From NCBI GenBank assembly GCA_039944855.1, contig JBDUXZ010000024.1, positions 186,001 to 250,000 on the forward strand: DNA of 64,000 bases, read 5' to 3'. Below, piece after piece: positions 20,211 through 31,879 of the stretch. Made by a program: the position numbers and the translations under genes. The DNA is from Rhodothermales bacterium. GTDB taxonomy: Bacteria; Bacteroidota; Rhodothermia; Rhodothermales; JANQRZ01. The notes beneath the pieces are model-generated. The model searched no databases. It worked only from the letters and a program-made list of their open reading frames with translations, and was not told the origin of the DNA. The stretch's first letter is position 1, and every line of letters begins with the position of its first letter.

Positions 20211-20595
20211 GGTGACGACGAAGGACACGGGCGACCACGGTGAGAACCTCGCGGCGGATTATCTCGAAGCGAAGGGCTACCGCATCCTCGAACGCAACTA
20301 CCGCTTCAACCGCGAGGAGGTGGACCTCGTCTGCTTCCAGCCCTACGACGACTACACGCAGGGCGGCGAGCTCGTCTTCGTCGAGGTGAAGGCGCGGCGT
20401 GGGCTCGGCTACGGACGGCCCGAGGCGGCGGTGACGCGCGACAAGCAGGAGGCCATCATGCGCGTCGCCGAAGCCTACCTCCACGAGACCCGGCTCGAAG
20501 GCGCCCTCGCCCGCTTCGACGTGATCGCCGTCCTTCTCGGCGGGCGGGAGCCCGAGATCGAGCACTTCGAGAACGCCTTCGGGATGTTCGGATGA
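20203..20595 (+). CDS. YraN/UPF0102 endonuclease-like protein
   Basis: The product is 130 residues, the family's usual size. The conserved blocks are GENLAADYLEAKGYRILERNYR, REEVDLVC and ELVFVEVKAR, together giving the E-x-D-x-E-x-K arrangement of a restriction-endonuclease-like fold. Biochemical role is not established. It overlaps the regulator upstream and, through ATGA, the peptidase downstream, so all three are one operon. Confidence 0.9.
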   Translation: MAEVTTKDTGDHGENLAADYLEAKGYRILERNYRFNREEVDLVCFQPYDDYTQGGELVFVEVKARRGLGYGRPEAAVTRDKQEAIMRVAEAYLHETRLEGALARFDVIAVLLGGREPEIEHFENAFGMFG

Positions 20596-21572
20596 GCGCG
20601 CCACGTGCCGCGTCCGTCGATCCGCCCGAGCCGGGGCGACCCGCGCTCCTCGTCCACGGCGGCGCATGGGACATTCCCCAGGACGAGACGGCGGCGCACG
20701 TCGAGGGGCTGACGCAGGCGCTCGCCCGCGGACGCTCGCTTCTCGAAGCCGGGGCATCAGCGCTGGAAACGGTCGTCGAAACCGTCGCGGTGCTGGAGGC
20801 GCATCCGGCGTTCGACGCGGGCCACGGCGCCGTCCTCGACCGCTCCGGCCGGGCGCAGCTCGACGCCGGGCTGATGTGCGGCGCAACGCATCGCTGGGGC
20901 GCGGTGGCGAACGTCCGCCGGATCGCGCACCCCGTCCGCGTCGCCCACCGGCTGCTCGACGGCGATGGGCAGGAACGCTTGCTCGTCGGCCCCGGCGCCG
21001 AAGCCTTCGCCGAAGAAGCCGGCTTCAATCTCGTCGACAACGACGCGCTCGTCGTCGAACGCGAGCGTGAGCGGTTCGCCCGGCTGAAGGACGAGGCCGC
21101 GTTCCACACGAGCCGCGCGTTTTCGGGCGAGGGGAGTGCGCCGCGCGGCACCGTCGGCTGCGTCGCGCTCGACAGCGCCGGCCGCCTCGCCGCCGCCACC
21201 TCGACCGGCGGTGCCCCGTTCACCCGGCCGGGCCGCGTCGGCGACTCGCCCCTCGTGGGCTCGGGCTATTTCGCTGACACCGACGCCGCGGCGAGCGCGA
21301 CGGGCTGGGGCGAGGCGATCGCCGCCGTGCTCCTCTGCGGACGGGCCGTGGATGCCGTCGCCGCCGGCGCGACGCCCGACGCGGCGGCATCGGCCGGGCT
21401 GGACCGGATGCGGCGCGACGTGCAGGGTCCGGGCGAGCGCGGCGTGGCCGGCCCTGCCACCGGCGGCCTCATCGTGCTCGACCGCCACGGCCGCGGCGGC
21501 TGGGCGTTCACGACCCCGCGCATGGCCCGCGGCGGCTGGCGCCACGGCTCCGACCCGTGGACGCTGCTGTGA
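20592..21572 (+). CDS. isoaspartyl peptidase / L-asparaginase (Ntn hydrolase)
   Basis: The product is 326 residues. It has the opening ALLVHGGAW, GASALETVVETVAVLE and the autocleavage site GTVGCVALD, in which the Thr becomes the N-terminal nucleophile after the proprotein splits. GRVGDSPLVGSGYFAD, the substrate region, is also conserved. Members hydrolyse isoaspartyl dipeptides and asparagine. No signal peptide is visible, so it is cytoplasmic. Last gene of the three-gene operon. Confidence 0.9.
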   Translation: MSAPRAASVDPPEPGRPALLVHGGAWDIPQDETAAHVEGLTQALARGRSLLEAGASALETVVETVAVLEAHPAFDAGHGAVLDRSGRAQLDAGLMCGATHRWGAVANVRRIAHPVRVAHRLLDGDGQERLLVGPGAEAFAEEAGFNLVDNDALVVERERERFARLKDEAAFHTSRAFSGEGSAPRGTVGCVALDSAGRLAAATSTGGAPFTRPGRVGDSPLVGSGYFADTDAAASATGWGEAIAAVLLCGRAVDAVAAGATPDAAASAGLDRMRRDVQGPGERGVAGPATGGLIVLDRHGRGGWAFTTPRMARGGWRHGSDPWTLL

Positions 21573-21573
21573 C

Positions 21574-22863
21574 TCACCAGCCCGTGCGGATCGTCGGGGC
21601 GGAGGCTGGGCGCTCAGAGGCGGTGGGGAGGACGGGGATCGGTTCGACCGGAACAGAGCGGGTGCGGGTGGCGGGGCGGACCGCGTCGGCGTAGGCCGGG
21701 GCATCGGTCGTGACGGCGGCGAAGGGGGCGAGGCGGGCCCCGCCGAAGTAGAACGCGAGGATGTCGCGGTAGCTGTAGCCCTGTCTCGCCTGTTCGCGCG
21801 CGCCGTACTGGCTCATCCCGACGCCGTGGCCGAAGCCGCGCCCCTCGAACACGTAGCGGTCGCCGCGCCGCTCGACCGAGACGAACGTGCTGCGCATCAG
21901 CCGGGACCCGAGCGCGTTGTTGATGGCGAGCCGGACCGCGTTCGCCTGCACCGTACGCGGGCGGCTCCCGAGGAGGCGGAACGTGCGGACGCGCCCCTCG
22001 CGGCTCCGGTCGCCGACCTCGAGCCCGGTCACGGCCGTGCCGAAGTGGCTGGAGAGGGCGCGCAGCAGGCGCCCGCGCTCGACCTCCGTCCGCCACCGGT
22101 GGTCCGGCGCGGCGCGGTCGAACGGGTCGTCGCGGCCCCGGAGGTAGGGGAGCGGCGGGCCGTCCCAGATCGACTCGTTGTCGGCGGTGTGGCCGCCGGA
22201 GGACGAGGAGTAGACGGCCTCGACGAGTCCGCCCGCGTACGTCAGGACTTCGCCGCGCGTGGCCTCGGCGGCGCGGCGGGCAGCGGGCGTCTCGCTCCCG
22301 ATGCCCCGGTAGACCTGCGAGCCGACGTGGTCGACGAGGTCGTAGCCGCCGTACTTGCCGCGCGCTTTGAGCGCGTACGTTCGTGCGAGCACGGCCTGCG
22401 CCTTCACGCCCTCGATCTCCTCGAACGGATACTCCGACGACACCACGCTCGCCACGTAATCGGCGAGTTCGACGGTGTTGACGAGGCGGAGCGGGGCGCG
22501 CCCGCCCCGGCCGTCGGCGGAGACGGCGAGGCTGCCGTGATACGTCCGGTCCACGGAGCCCGCGCGGAGGCGGAGGTGCGTGCCGCGGAGCGGGACGAAG
22601 TCCACGGTTGGGACCGTCTCGATGACGGAGAGGAAACGGACCGTCACCGCGCCGCGCGCCGACTCGATCGTCGCCGCATTCCCGGGCGTGAGCGTGCCGA
22701 GGAGGGCGTCGCCGACGCGGACCTGCAGCGGGCCGCCCTCGGCGCTCACCGTCACCGTCGTCGGCGCCTGCCGTTCGAGGAGGCGGACGCGCACCGTCGT
22801 CCCCTGCGCCGAAGCGTCGAGGCCGAACGCGAAGAGGAGGAAGAGGGTAGCGAATGCGCGCAT
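21574..22863 (-). CDS. SpoIID/LytB-domain exported protein
   Basis: The product is 429 residues. A signal peptide covers 1-19 (ends DASAQ). The SpoIID core is present: LVNTVELADYVASVVSSEYP, EGVKAQAVLARTYAL, SSSSGGHTAD and the closing FEGRGFGHGVGMSQYGA. SpoIID of Bacillus is a peptidoglycan lytic transglycosylase; outside spore formers these proteins probably also remodel cell wall. A disordered, threonine/proline-rich tail follows. It converges with the isoaspartyl peptidase gene with a 1-nt gap. Confidence 0.9.
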   Translation of the reverse strand: MRAFATLFLLFAFGLDASAQGTTVRVRLLERQAPTTVTVSAEGGPLQVRVGDALLGTLTPGNAATIESARGAVTVRFLSVIETVPTVDFVPLRGTHLRLRAGSVDRTYHGSLAVSADGRGGRAPLRLVNTVELADYVASVVSSEYPFEEIEGVKAQAVLARTYALKARGKYGGYDLVDHVGSQVYRGIGSETPAARRAAEATRGEVLTYAGGLVEAVYSSSSGGHTADNESIWDGPPLPYLRGRDDPFDRAAPDHRWRTEVERGRLLRALSSHFGTAVTGLEVGDRSREGRVRTFRLLGSRPRTVQANAVRLAINNALGSRLMRSTFVSVERRGDRYVFEGRGFGHGVGMSQYGAREQARQGYSYRDILAFYFGGARLAPFAAVTTDAPAYADAVRPATRTRSVPVEPIPVLPTASERPASAPTIRTGW

Positions 22864-22897
22864 AGACGCTGGGAAACAGGGAATGGACGGCGAAAGC

Positions 22898-22905
22898 GAA
22901 GGATA
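22898..22905 (-). promoter_or_regulatory. -7 box of the SpoIID gene
   Basis: On the minus strand this reads TATCCTTC, 35 bp before the ATG at 22863. Confidence 0.45.
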
Positions 22906-22919
22906 CTGCGAATCGACGA

Positions 22920-23762
22920 TCAGAGACTCAGCCGGTCGCGGAGTTCTTTCGAGCGGCTGCGGCTGGCGATGACCTCGTGTCCGCCGGTGAGCACGAGCTT
23001 GTAGCGCCCGCTGAACCACTGGATCATCTCGCGGATGTGGTCGAGTTGTACTATCGACGATCGGTGGACGCGCATAAAGCGCTCGGGGTCGAGCCGGCGT
23101 TCGAGGGCGTCGAGCGTGTGGGAGACGATGTGGCGGCCGACCTGCGGCGTGCGGCCGGGCGTCGTGCCGGGCGGCCCGCTCGGGGCGTCGTTGAGGACGT
23201 AGAGCCGCGTGATGCCCTCCTCCACTTCGGCCGCGAGGAGTTGGTCGACGGAGACGATCGTGAGGCGGTCCGCGCCGGGGATCGAGAGCTGCTTGAGGTA
23301 ATCGGCGGGCTCCGGGGCGGGTTTCTGCACGGCCTGCCGGTCGAGGTATTCGAGGAGCTCGCCGAGGCGGTCGTCGCCGTCGCGCCGAGCCCCATCGGTC
23401 AGCTTCTCGGCGCGCTCCACGGCGGCGGCGAGGCGGTCCTCGCGGATCGGCTTGAGGAGGTAGTCGACGGCGCTCGCCTCGAAGGCGCGGAGGGCGTAGG
23501 CGTCGTGCGCCGTCGTGAAAACGACGACGGGGCGGCGCTCCGGCGGCAGCCGGTCGAGCACGTCGAACCCGTCGAGCCCCGGCATCTGGATGTCGAGCAG
23601 GAGGAGGTCCACGTCCTCGTCCCCGAGGAGGTCGAGCGCCTCGACCCCGTCCGCCGCCTCGCCGACGATGCGGACGCGCCCGGCGTCGACGAATGGCTGG
23701 AGGAGGCGAGCGAGCCGGCTGCGAGCCGGCGCTTCGTCGTCGACGAGGAGGGTGCGCAGCAT
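22920..23762 (-). CDS. LytTR-family response regulator
   Basis: The product is 280 residues. An N-terminal receiver domain has the acidic pair in VDDEAP and phosphoacceptor Asp57 in LLLLDIQMPGLDG, with Thr and Lys at FTTAHD and LLKP. The C-terminal LytTR DNA-binding domain (about 175-280) contains RFMRVHRSSIVQLDHI. It is the cognate partner of the LytS-type kinase whose gene ends just upstream (40 nt), and the pair is expected to control a small set of genes. The neighbouring SpoIID gene could be a target, which is a guess. Confidence 0.93.
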   Translation of the reverse strand: MLRTLLVDDEAPARSRLARLLQPFVDAGRVRIVGEAADGVEALDLLGDEDVDLLLLDIQMPGLDGFDVLDRLPPERRPVVVFTTAHDAYALRAFEASAVDYLLKPIREDRLAAAVERAEKLTDGARRDGDDRLGELLEYLDRQAVQKPAPEPADYLKQLSIPGADRLTIVSVDQLLAAEVEEGITRLYVLNDAPSGPPGTTPGRTPQVGRHIVSHTLDALERRLDPERFMRVHRSSIVQLDHIREMIQWFSGRYKLVLTGGHEVIASRSRSKELRDRLSL

Positions 23763-23796
23763 CAGGTGGGGCGGTGAGTCACGAGGAGCAGGAAGC

Positions 23797-23804
23797 GAAG
23801 TTTA
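23797..23804 (-). promoter_or_regulatory. possible internal -7 box before the LytTR regulator
   Basis: On the minus strand this reads TAAACTTC, 35 bp before the regulator ATG and overlapping the end of the kinase gene. Confidence 0.3.
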
Positions 23805-26378
23805 CGACGAGGCCCGGGACACACCCTCCATCGGGATCAGCAGGCGGGCCGTCGTGCCCGACTCGGGCGTGCTCGCTAGCTGGAGCAGGTCGCTCCGCCC
23901 GTAGAGCCGTTCGAGCCGGGCGGCGACGTTGCGCAGGCCGATCCCGTAGAAATCCGGCGGGTCGAGGGGGACGGCTGTGTCGGCGGGCACCGCGACGCCG
24001 TCGCCGCCGGCGAAGAGGGCGGGGATGCCGAGGCCTGTGTCCACGACGCGGATCTCGGCGAGAGCCTGGTCCGAGGCAGGGTAGGTGAGGAGGCGGGAGG
24101 AGAGAGCGAGCGTGCCGCCGCCGCGCTTCCGCTCGATCCCGTGCTTGACGGCGTTCTCGACGAGCGTTTGCAGCGCGAAGGCGGGCACCGGGAGGTCGGT
24201 GAGGGCCGGGTCCCACGCGCGCTCGACCGTCAGCTTGTCGCCGAAGCGGACCTGCTCGATGGCGAGGTAGTCGTCGACGAGGCGGACCTCGTCGGCGAGG
24301 GGGACGAAGGGGTGGCCGCCGGTGCGGAGGACGTGGCGGAAGATGCTGGCGAGGCGCTCGACGGTGCCCTCGGCCTCGCGCGGCATCTCCTCGATGAGCG
24401 CGGCGATCGTGTTGAGCGCGTTGAAGAGGAAGTGCGGGTTGATCTGCGCGCGGAGGGCGACGAGTTGGGCCTCGGCGCTCTCCTTCGCGAGCGCCTTCTC
24501 GCGCTCGATGAGGGCGAGGCGTTCGGCGGCGAGGGCGAGCTGGCCGCAGAGGCTCCGCAGCATCGCCACGTCTTCGAGGTTATAGACGGCCCGCCGCCGC
24601 TCCTTCCGCCCGAGCACGAGCAGCCCCGCCGGCTCCGTCTCGCCCCCCGCGACGGGGACGGCGAGCGCGACGCCGTAGCTGGTGAGGAGCCGGTCGTCCT
24701 CGGGCCCGAGGTCGCTCTCGTCGAGCTCGGCGTTGCGTGCCCAGACGGTGCCCTGGTGCTGGATCGCGTTCCACACGCGGCGGAGCTCGGCCTCGGTGAA
24801 GAGCGGCGGCTCGGCGCGGTAGCGGGCCTGCGTCCACGGATCGCCGCTTTGGGTGGGCACGGCGTCGGGCAGGCGGAGGAAGAGGACGGCCGAGCGGGCG
24901 CCGAGCGCGTCGCCCGCCGTCTCGACAGTCTCTTCGGCGAGACGCTGCGGGTCGAGGATGAGCCGCATCCGCTCGCTGAAGTCGCGGAGCCGGGCGCGGG
25001 CGCGCTGTCGGTCCGTCACGAAGAGGTTGCCGACGCGCTGCCGAAGCGGCCCGGCAAGCCGCTCGGCCACGAAGAGGAGGAACACGACGTAGAGCCCCGC
25101 GATGATCGAGCGCGGCCAGCGCGTCGTCTCCGGGGGGAGCGCCCGTCCGAGCACGATCAGCCCGCCCGCCACGACGAAGAACACGAGGCCGTAGACGGCG
25201 ACGTACGCCAGCGCCCGCGTCACGACGGTGTCGGCCCGCCCGTGCCGCAGCGTGGCGACCGAGGCGAGGCCGACGGGGGCCAGCGAGAGGAGCTGGATGA
25301 GGACGATGAGCCCACCCACGGTCGCGTCGGAGACGGCGCCGGGCACGGGCACGATGCCGTAGACCGAGAGCGCCCCGAGCGCGGCAATCGCAAACACGGC
25401 AGCGCTGCCCGCCCGGCTCCACGCCGTCGAGGCGGGGACGGCGTCGCCCTCCGGCGTCACGGCCGGGACGCGGACGGCGAGCGTGAGCCCTGTCGCTGCC
25501 GCGACGTAGCAGCAAACGTAGAACAGGATCGGCGCGATGAGCGCGTCGAGCGTGAGCGGCCCGATCGACCCGGCGAAGACGGCGACGCCGACCGCGCCGC
25601 CGAGCACGAGCGCGGGGAGGAAGATCGCGGCGACGAAGGGGAACGGCCGCAGCCGGCCGAGGTCGGCGAGCACGGTGCGCAGGAGGAGGGCCGGGAAGAG
25701 GATCCATCCGCCGAGGGCGACGAGCGTCAGCGCCTGGAAGAACGTCGCGTACGCCCCGTCCATCGGCGGGCCGAGAAGCGTCAGGCTCAGCAAACGGACG
25801 AGGTTGCCGAAGACCCACAGCGAGGCCGCCGCGAAGAGCGCGAACGACCGCCTGGCGCGGGGGCTCCGCCACACCAGCGGTGCGACGATGATGAGCCCGA
25901 GCAGGTGGAGGAACGCGACGACGGCGAACCCCCACAGCGATAGCTGCCACAGCATCCCGCTGAGCGGGTAGAGGAACGTCGGGTAGCGTGTGATCCCGAT
26001 CTCGAACGACTGGAGCTGCCCGTACTGCGCCACGTCGTAGACGAGCACGTCGCCCGGCACGACGCCCTCGACGGCGCGCTTCACGTCCTCGGCCGAGAAG
26101 AACTGCTGGAACTCCCACTGGTAGAGCACGGCGTCCTCACGGAGCCCGGCGGCGTAGGCCGTCCCGCCGGGGTAGACGTAGACCGCCACGATCTCGCCGT
26201 CGCGGTCCTGCCACTGCACCCAGTCGAACCCGCGCGGGGCGGAGGCGCTCGGCGCCTCGCCCGTCACGCGCGCGATCTCCATCCAGTCCGCCACGAGCCG
26301 CCCCAGCATCAGGAGCGACACGAGCGGGACGAGCACGACGAACGCCCGCAGGGCGATGGAGGACGCGCGAGAGGGCAC
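23802..26378 (-). CDS. LytS-type sensor histidine kinase with PDZ-like, multi-TM and GAF regions
   Basis: The product is 858 residues. After a first membrane segment (about 10-28) comes an extracytoplasmic PDZ-like stretch (about 40-140; GTAYAAGLREDAVLYQW, GDVLVYDV). Then about nine membrane segments (about 145-440), a GAF-like domain (about 465-630) and a HisKA-less kinase of the LytS family with LRAQINPHFLFNALN (His649), ENAVKHG and DTGLGIP/GIGLRNV. GTG at 26378 is chosen because a TACTTTAC box lies 36 bp upstream. The adjacent LytTR regulator is its partner. Confidence 0.9.
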   Translation of the reverse strand: MPSRASSIALRAFVVLVPLVSLLMLGRLVADWMEIARVTGEAPSASAPRGFDWVQWQDRDGEIVAVYVYPGGTAYAAGLREDAVLYQWEFQQFFSAEDVKRAVEGVVPGDVLVYDVAQYGQLQSFEIGITRYPTFLYPLSGMLWQLSLWGFAVVAFLHLLGLIIVAPLVWRSPRARRSFALFAAASLWVFGNLVRLLSLTLLGPPMDGAYATFFQALTLVALGGWILFPALLLRTVLADLGRLRPFPFVAAIFLPALVLGGAVGVAVFAGSIGPLTLDALIAPILFYVCCYVAAATGLTLAVRVPAVTPEGDAVPASTAWSRAGSAAVFAIAALGALSVYGIVPVPGAVSDATVGGLIVLIQLLSLAPVGLASVATLRHGRADTVVTRALAYVAVYGLVFFVVAGGLIVLGRALPPETTRWPRSIIAGLYVVFLLFVAERLAGPLRQRVGNLFVTDRQRARARLRDFSERMRLILDPQRLAEETVETAGDALGARSAVLFLRLPDAVPTQSGDPWTQARYRAEPPLFTEAELRRVWNAIQHQGTVWARNAELDESDLGPEDDRLLTSYGVALAVPVAGGETEPAGLLVLGRKERRRAVYNLEDVAMLRSLCGQLALAAERLALIEREKALAKESAEAQLVALRAQINPHFLFNALNTIAALIEEMPREAEGTVERLASIFRHVLRTGGHPFVPLADEVRLVDDYLAIEQVRFGDKLTVERAWDPALTDLPVPAFALQTLVENAVKHGIERKRGGGTLALSSRLLTYPASDQALAEIRVVDTGLGIPALFAGGDGVAVPADTAVPLDPPDFYGIGLRNVAARLERLYGRSDLLQLASTPESGTTARLLIPMEGVSRASS

Positions 26379-26413
26379 GGGGGAGAGCGGGAGGGCGAAC
26401 CGGAACGGGAGGC

Positions 26414-26421
26414 GTAAAGTA
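26414..26421 (-). promoter_or_regulatory. -7 box of the LytS kinase gene
   Basis: On the minus strand this reads TACTTTAC, 36 bp before the GTG at 26378. Confidence 0.5.
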
Positions 26422-26490
26422 GAGCCGATATTGCCTCCGGCGAAAGTCGCCCCCGCGCCCCTCCGTGCCCGCCCATTCCCCGCCCATCCC

Positions 26491-27306
26491 GTGCCCCTCC
26501 TCGACACCCACGCCCACGTCTACCTCGACCGCTTCACCGCCGACCTCGACGCCGTCGTCGAGCGCGCCCGCGCGGCGGGCGTCGAAGCCGTCGTGCTCCC
26601 CGCCATCGACGTGCCCTCGATCCACGCCGCGCTCGACCTCTGCGCCCGCTACCCCGGCTATTTCTACGCGATGGCGGCCCTCCACCCGTCCGAAGTGAAA
26701 GACGCGACGGACGCCGACTTCGAGGAGGTGAGGGCGCTCTGCGACCGGCCCGAGGTCGTGGCCGTCGGCGAGAGCGGGCTGGACTATTACTGGGACCGCT
26801 CGTTCAACCCCAAGCAGCACGATTACCTCCGCCGCCACGCCCGCCTCGCCATCGACACCGACCTCCCGCTCGTGCTCCACAACCGAGATCAGAAGGGGAG
26901 CGAGGCGTCGTCGCGCGACCTCGTCGAGATTCTAACGGAGGAGCGTGACCGGCACCCCGAGGGCGAGCGGCTGCGCGGCGTCTTCCACTGCTTCGGCGGC
27001 CCGGCGTGGCTGGCCGAGGCGGCGCTCGACCTCGGCTTCCACGTCGGACTCGGGGGGACGCTCACGTTCAAGAACGGCGGCGTGCCGGAGGTGATCGACG
27101 CCGTGCCGCTGGAGCGGGTCGTGCTGGAGACGGACGCGCCCTACCTCTCCCCGGAACCGCACCGGGGCAAGCGGAACGAGCCCGCCTACGTCCGCCACGT
27201 CGCCGAACGCCTCGCCGAAGTGAAGGGCGTCCCGCTCGATGAGGTGGAGGCCGTGACGACGGCGAACGCGCGGACGCTCTTCAGGCTGCCCGGCCCCGTG
27301 GCTTGA
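26491..27306 (+). CDS. TatD-family metal-dependent hydrolase/DNase
   Basis: The product is 271 residues. Metal-binding HAHV (residues 7-10, LLDTHAHVYLDRF), the glutamate in VGESGLDYYW, the histidines in VLHNRD and VFHCFGG, and the aspartate in LETDAPYLSP follow the TatD order. Members are 3'-5' exonucleases acting on DNA, or related esterases. GTG 26491 begins at the conserved opening. It is divergent from the LytS kinase with a 112-bp shared region. Confidence 0.9.
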   Translation: MPLLDTHAHVYLDRFTADLDAVVERARAAGVEAVVLPAIDVPSIHAALDLCARYPGYFYAMAALHPSEVKDATDADFEEVRALCDRPEVVAVGESGLDYYWDRSFNPKQHDYLRRHARLAIDTDLPLVLHNRDQKGSEASSRDLVEILTEERDRHPEGERLRGVFHCFGGPAWLAEAALDLGFHVGLGGTLTFKNGGVPEVIDAVPLERVVLETDAPYLSPEPHRGKRNEPAYVRHVAERLAEVKGVPLDEVEAVTTANARTLFRLPGPVA

Positions 27307-27319
27307 TCTGCCGCCTCGA

Positions 27320-27327
27320 TACGTTTG
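27320..27327 (+). promoter_or_regulatory. consensus -7 box of the 27390 gene
   Basis: TACGTTTG is an exact match to TAnnTTTG, 70 bp before the ATG at 27390. Confidence 0.55.
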
Positions 27328-27389
27328 GAATCGGCCGTTGCACGCTGTACCATGAGAAACACGAACGTCGCACGTTAGAGGCTGAGCCT

Positions 27390-28199
27390 ATGAGACGCGC
27401 CCGCTACGCCCTCCCGCTGCTCTTCGCTGTGGCGCCGGCGCTCGCCCACGCACAACTGGTGCTCGACAGTGTTCACGTTGAGGTGGCGGACGGCGTGTAT
27501 CCGAGTTACGTCTACTCCGAAGTCACGATCCCCGACACACTGGGGCCGATTCCGCTGGTGCTCGTCGAAGGCGATGGGACGACGGCACCGCCTTCCCACG
27601 GCTGCGACCCCCTCGTTAACGCCGACGAGGTGGCGGACGCCATCGCCCTTGTCGAGCGCGGGACCTGCGCGTTTCTGACTAAGGTGCAACGAGCAGTCGA
27701 CGCCGGGGCCGTGGCTGTGGTCATCGCCCTCAACGGTACGGCCGACCCCGACTACATTGGTCCGCCTGTGCTCTGTGGGGACTGCCCCCCTTGGGAGGCC
27801 GCCGGGCCCTTACTCCTCGTCTCGTACAATAGCGGGCAGGCGATCCTCGCCGAGCTAGCGTCCGGTCCCACAGACGTCACTCTCGTCCCCGTTCGCGTCG
27901 CCTCCCCGGTCGCCGTAGAGGAGACCACGCAGGCGGGGGCCTTCGTGCTGCCCCCGGTCTATCCCAATCCGCTCGCCTCGCACGCGACGATCGGGCTCAA
28001 CCTGCCGACGGCGCAGGCGGTCCGCGTGGCGGTGTTCGACGTGCTCGGGCGCGAGGTCGCCGTGGTGCACGACGGGCCGCTTGCGGCGGGCCGTCACGAC
28101 CTCGCGCTCGACGCCTCGGCGCTGCCGAGCGGGGTGTACATCGTGCGGGTGGAGGCGGGATCAGCGCGGCTCGCGCAGCCGCTCACCGTCGTCCGCTGA
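27390..28199 (+). CDS. secreted PA-domain protein with T9SS signal, paralogue A
   Basis: The product is 269 residues. A signal peptide covers 1-22 (ends AHAQ). A protease-associated (PA) domain follows (about 50-165; [41 protein letters not shown]), then a C-terminal sorting domain from YPNPL near residue 190 to the end. There is no peptidase domain, so it is a PA-only secreted protein. It is a paralogue of the next gene: they share order, length and a nearly identical sorting-domain DNA sequence. Confidence 0.85.
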   Translation: MRRARYALPLLFAVAPALAHAQLVLDSVHVEVADGVYPSYVYSEVTIPDTLGPIPLVLVEGDGTTAPPSHGCDPLVNADEVADAIALVERGTCAFLTKVQRAVDAGAVAVVIALNGTADPDYIGPPVLCGDCPPWEAAGPLLLVSYNSGQAILAELASGPTDVTLVPVRVASPVAVEETTQAGAFVLPPVYPNPLASHATIGLNLPTAQAVRVAVFDVLGREVAVVHDGPLAAGRHDLALDASALPSGVYIVRVEAGSARLAQPLTVVR

Positions 28200-28236
28200 C
28201 GCGCGCCCTCCGAATCCTCCTGAAGGAGTCCATGCC

Positions 28237-29049
28237 ATGAAACCCGGCCGCTACGTCTCGCTGCTCCTTGCCCTCATGCCGGCATTCACGCTTGCGCAGG
28301 AGGTGCCCGACAGCCTCCACGTCGAGGTGGCTGGCGTGGCGTATCCCGCCTACGGTGCTGTCTTCGGGGCGCGATTCTCCGCGGATATGTCTCTCGGTCC
28401 GCTCCCCATCGTACGAGTTGAAGGGACGGGCGAGACAGCACCTCCGTCGGAAGGGTGCGACCCGCTCGTGAATGCCGACGAGGTCGCCGGCAACATCGCC
28501 TTTATTCGTCGTGGACGCTGCTCTTTCGTGGACAAGGTGGAGAATGCCTTGGCAGCCGGGGCGATTGCAGTCGTCGTTTACAACGATGCGTTCGAGCCGG
28601 ATAATGAGTTCATCCTCCCGATGGCTGGAGACTGCGAACCCGACATCTGCTCGATCCCGTCCGCATTCGTCTCGCGCGTTAGCGGAGACGCCATCCTCGA
28701 GGAGATCGCGGCGGGCCCCACGGACGCGACGCTCATCCCCATCCGAATCGCGTCCCCGGTCACCGTTGAGGAGGACACCGAGGCGAGGGCCTTCGTGCTG
28801 CATCCGGTCTATCCCAATCCGCTCGCCTCGCACGCGACGGTTGTGATCAACCTGCCGACGGCGCAGGCGGTCCGCGTAGCGGTGTTCGATTTGCTCGGGC
28901 GGGAGGTGGCAGTGCTCCACGACGGGTCGCTTCCGGCAGGCCCGCATACGCTGACGCTCGATGCGACGCGACTGCCGGCAGGGCTGTACCTCGTCCGGGC
29001 AACGGGCGCGGGGCACCGCGCGACGCGGAAGCTGATGATTACCCGATAG
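28237..29049 (+). CDS. secreted PA-domain protein with T9SS signal, paralogue B
   Basis: The product is 270 residues with the same layout as the gene 37 nt upstream: signal peptide (1-20, ends TLAQ), PA domain ([45 protein letters not shown]) and T9SS sorting domain ([11 protein letters not shown] to KLMITR). An AAGGAG sequence 10-15 nt before the ATG is one of few Shine-Dalgarno-like sites in the window, and it is part of a small CTCC/GGAG hairpin. Tandem duplication is evident; PA-domain halves have diverged more than the C-terminal halves. Confidence 0.85.
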   Translation: MKPGRYVSLLLALMPAFTLAQEVPDSLHVEVAGVAYPAYGAVFGARFSADMSLGPLPIVRVEGTGETAPPSEGCDPLVNADEVAGNIAFIRRGRCSFVDKVENALAAGAIAVVVYNDAFEPDNEFILPMAGDCEPDICSIPSAFVSRVSGDAILEEIAAGPTDATLIPIRIASPVTVEEDTEARAFVLHPVYPNPLASHATVVINLPTAQAVRVAVFDLLGREVAVLHDGSLPAGPHTLTLDATRLPAGLYLVRATGAGHRATRKLMITR

Positions 29050-29086
29050 AATCCAAGGCAGTAAGAGTGCGGCGGCTGAGCGCGGT

Positions 29087-29103
29087 GTAGGGATCGCCCC
29101 TAC
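29087..29103. repeat. short GTAGGG...CCCCTAC palindrome
   Basis: A 17-bp imperfect palindrome with GTAGGG and CCCCTAC ends lies between the paralogue pair and ppdK. It looks like a shortened member of the GTAGGGGC family. Confidence 0.5.
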
Positions 29104-29149
29104 CGGCCGGGGCGGAGGTGTCGGGTAGCGCGCCGGAAGCGCGGCCGAA

Positions 29150-29157
29150 TACTTTGG
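29150..29157 (+). promoter_or_regulatory. -7 box of ppdK
   Basis: TACTTTGG lies 41 bp before the ATG. Confidence 0.5.
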
Positions 29158-29190
29158 GGGCATCACATTCGTCACCATCCTCCTTCCGTC

Positions 29191-31878
<2,688 letters not shown>

Positions 31879-31879
31879 C

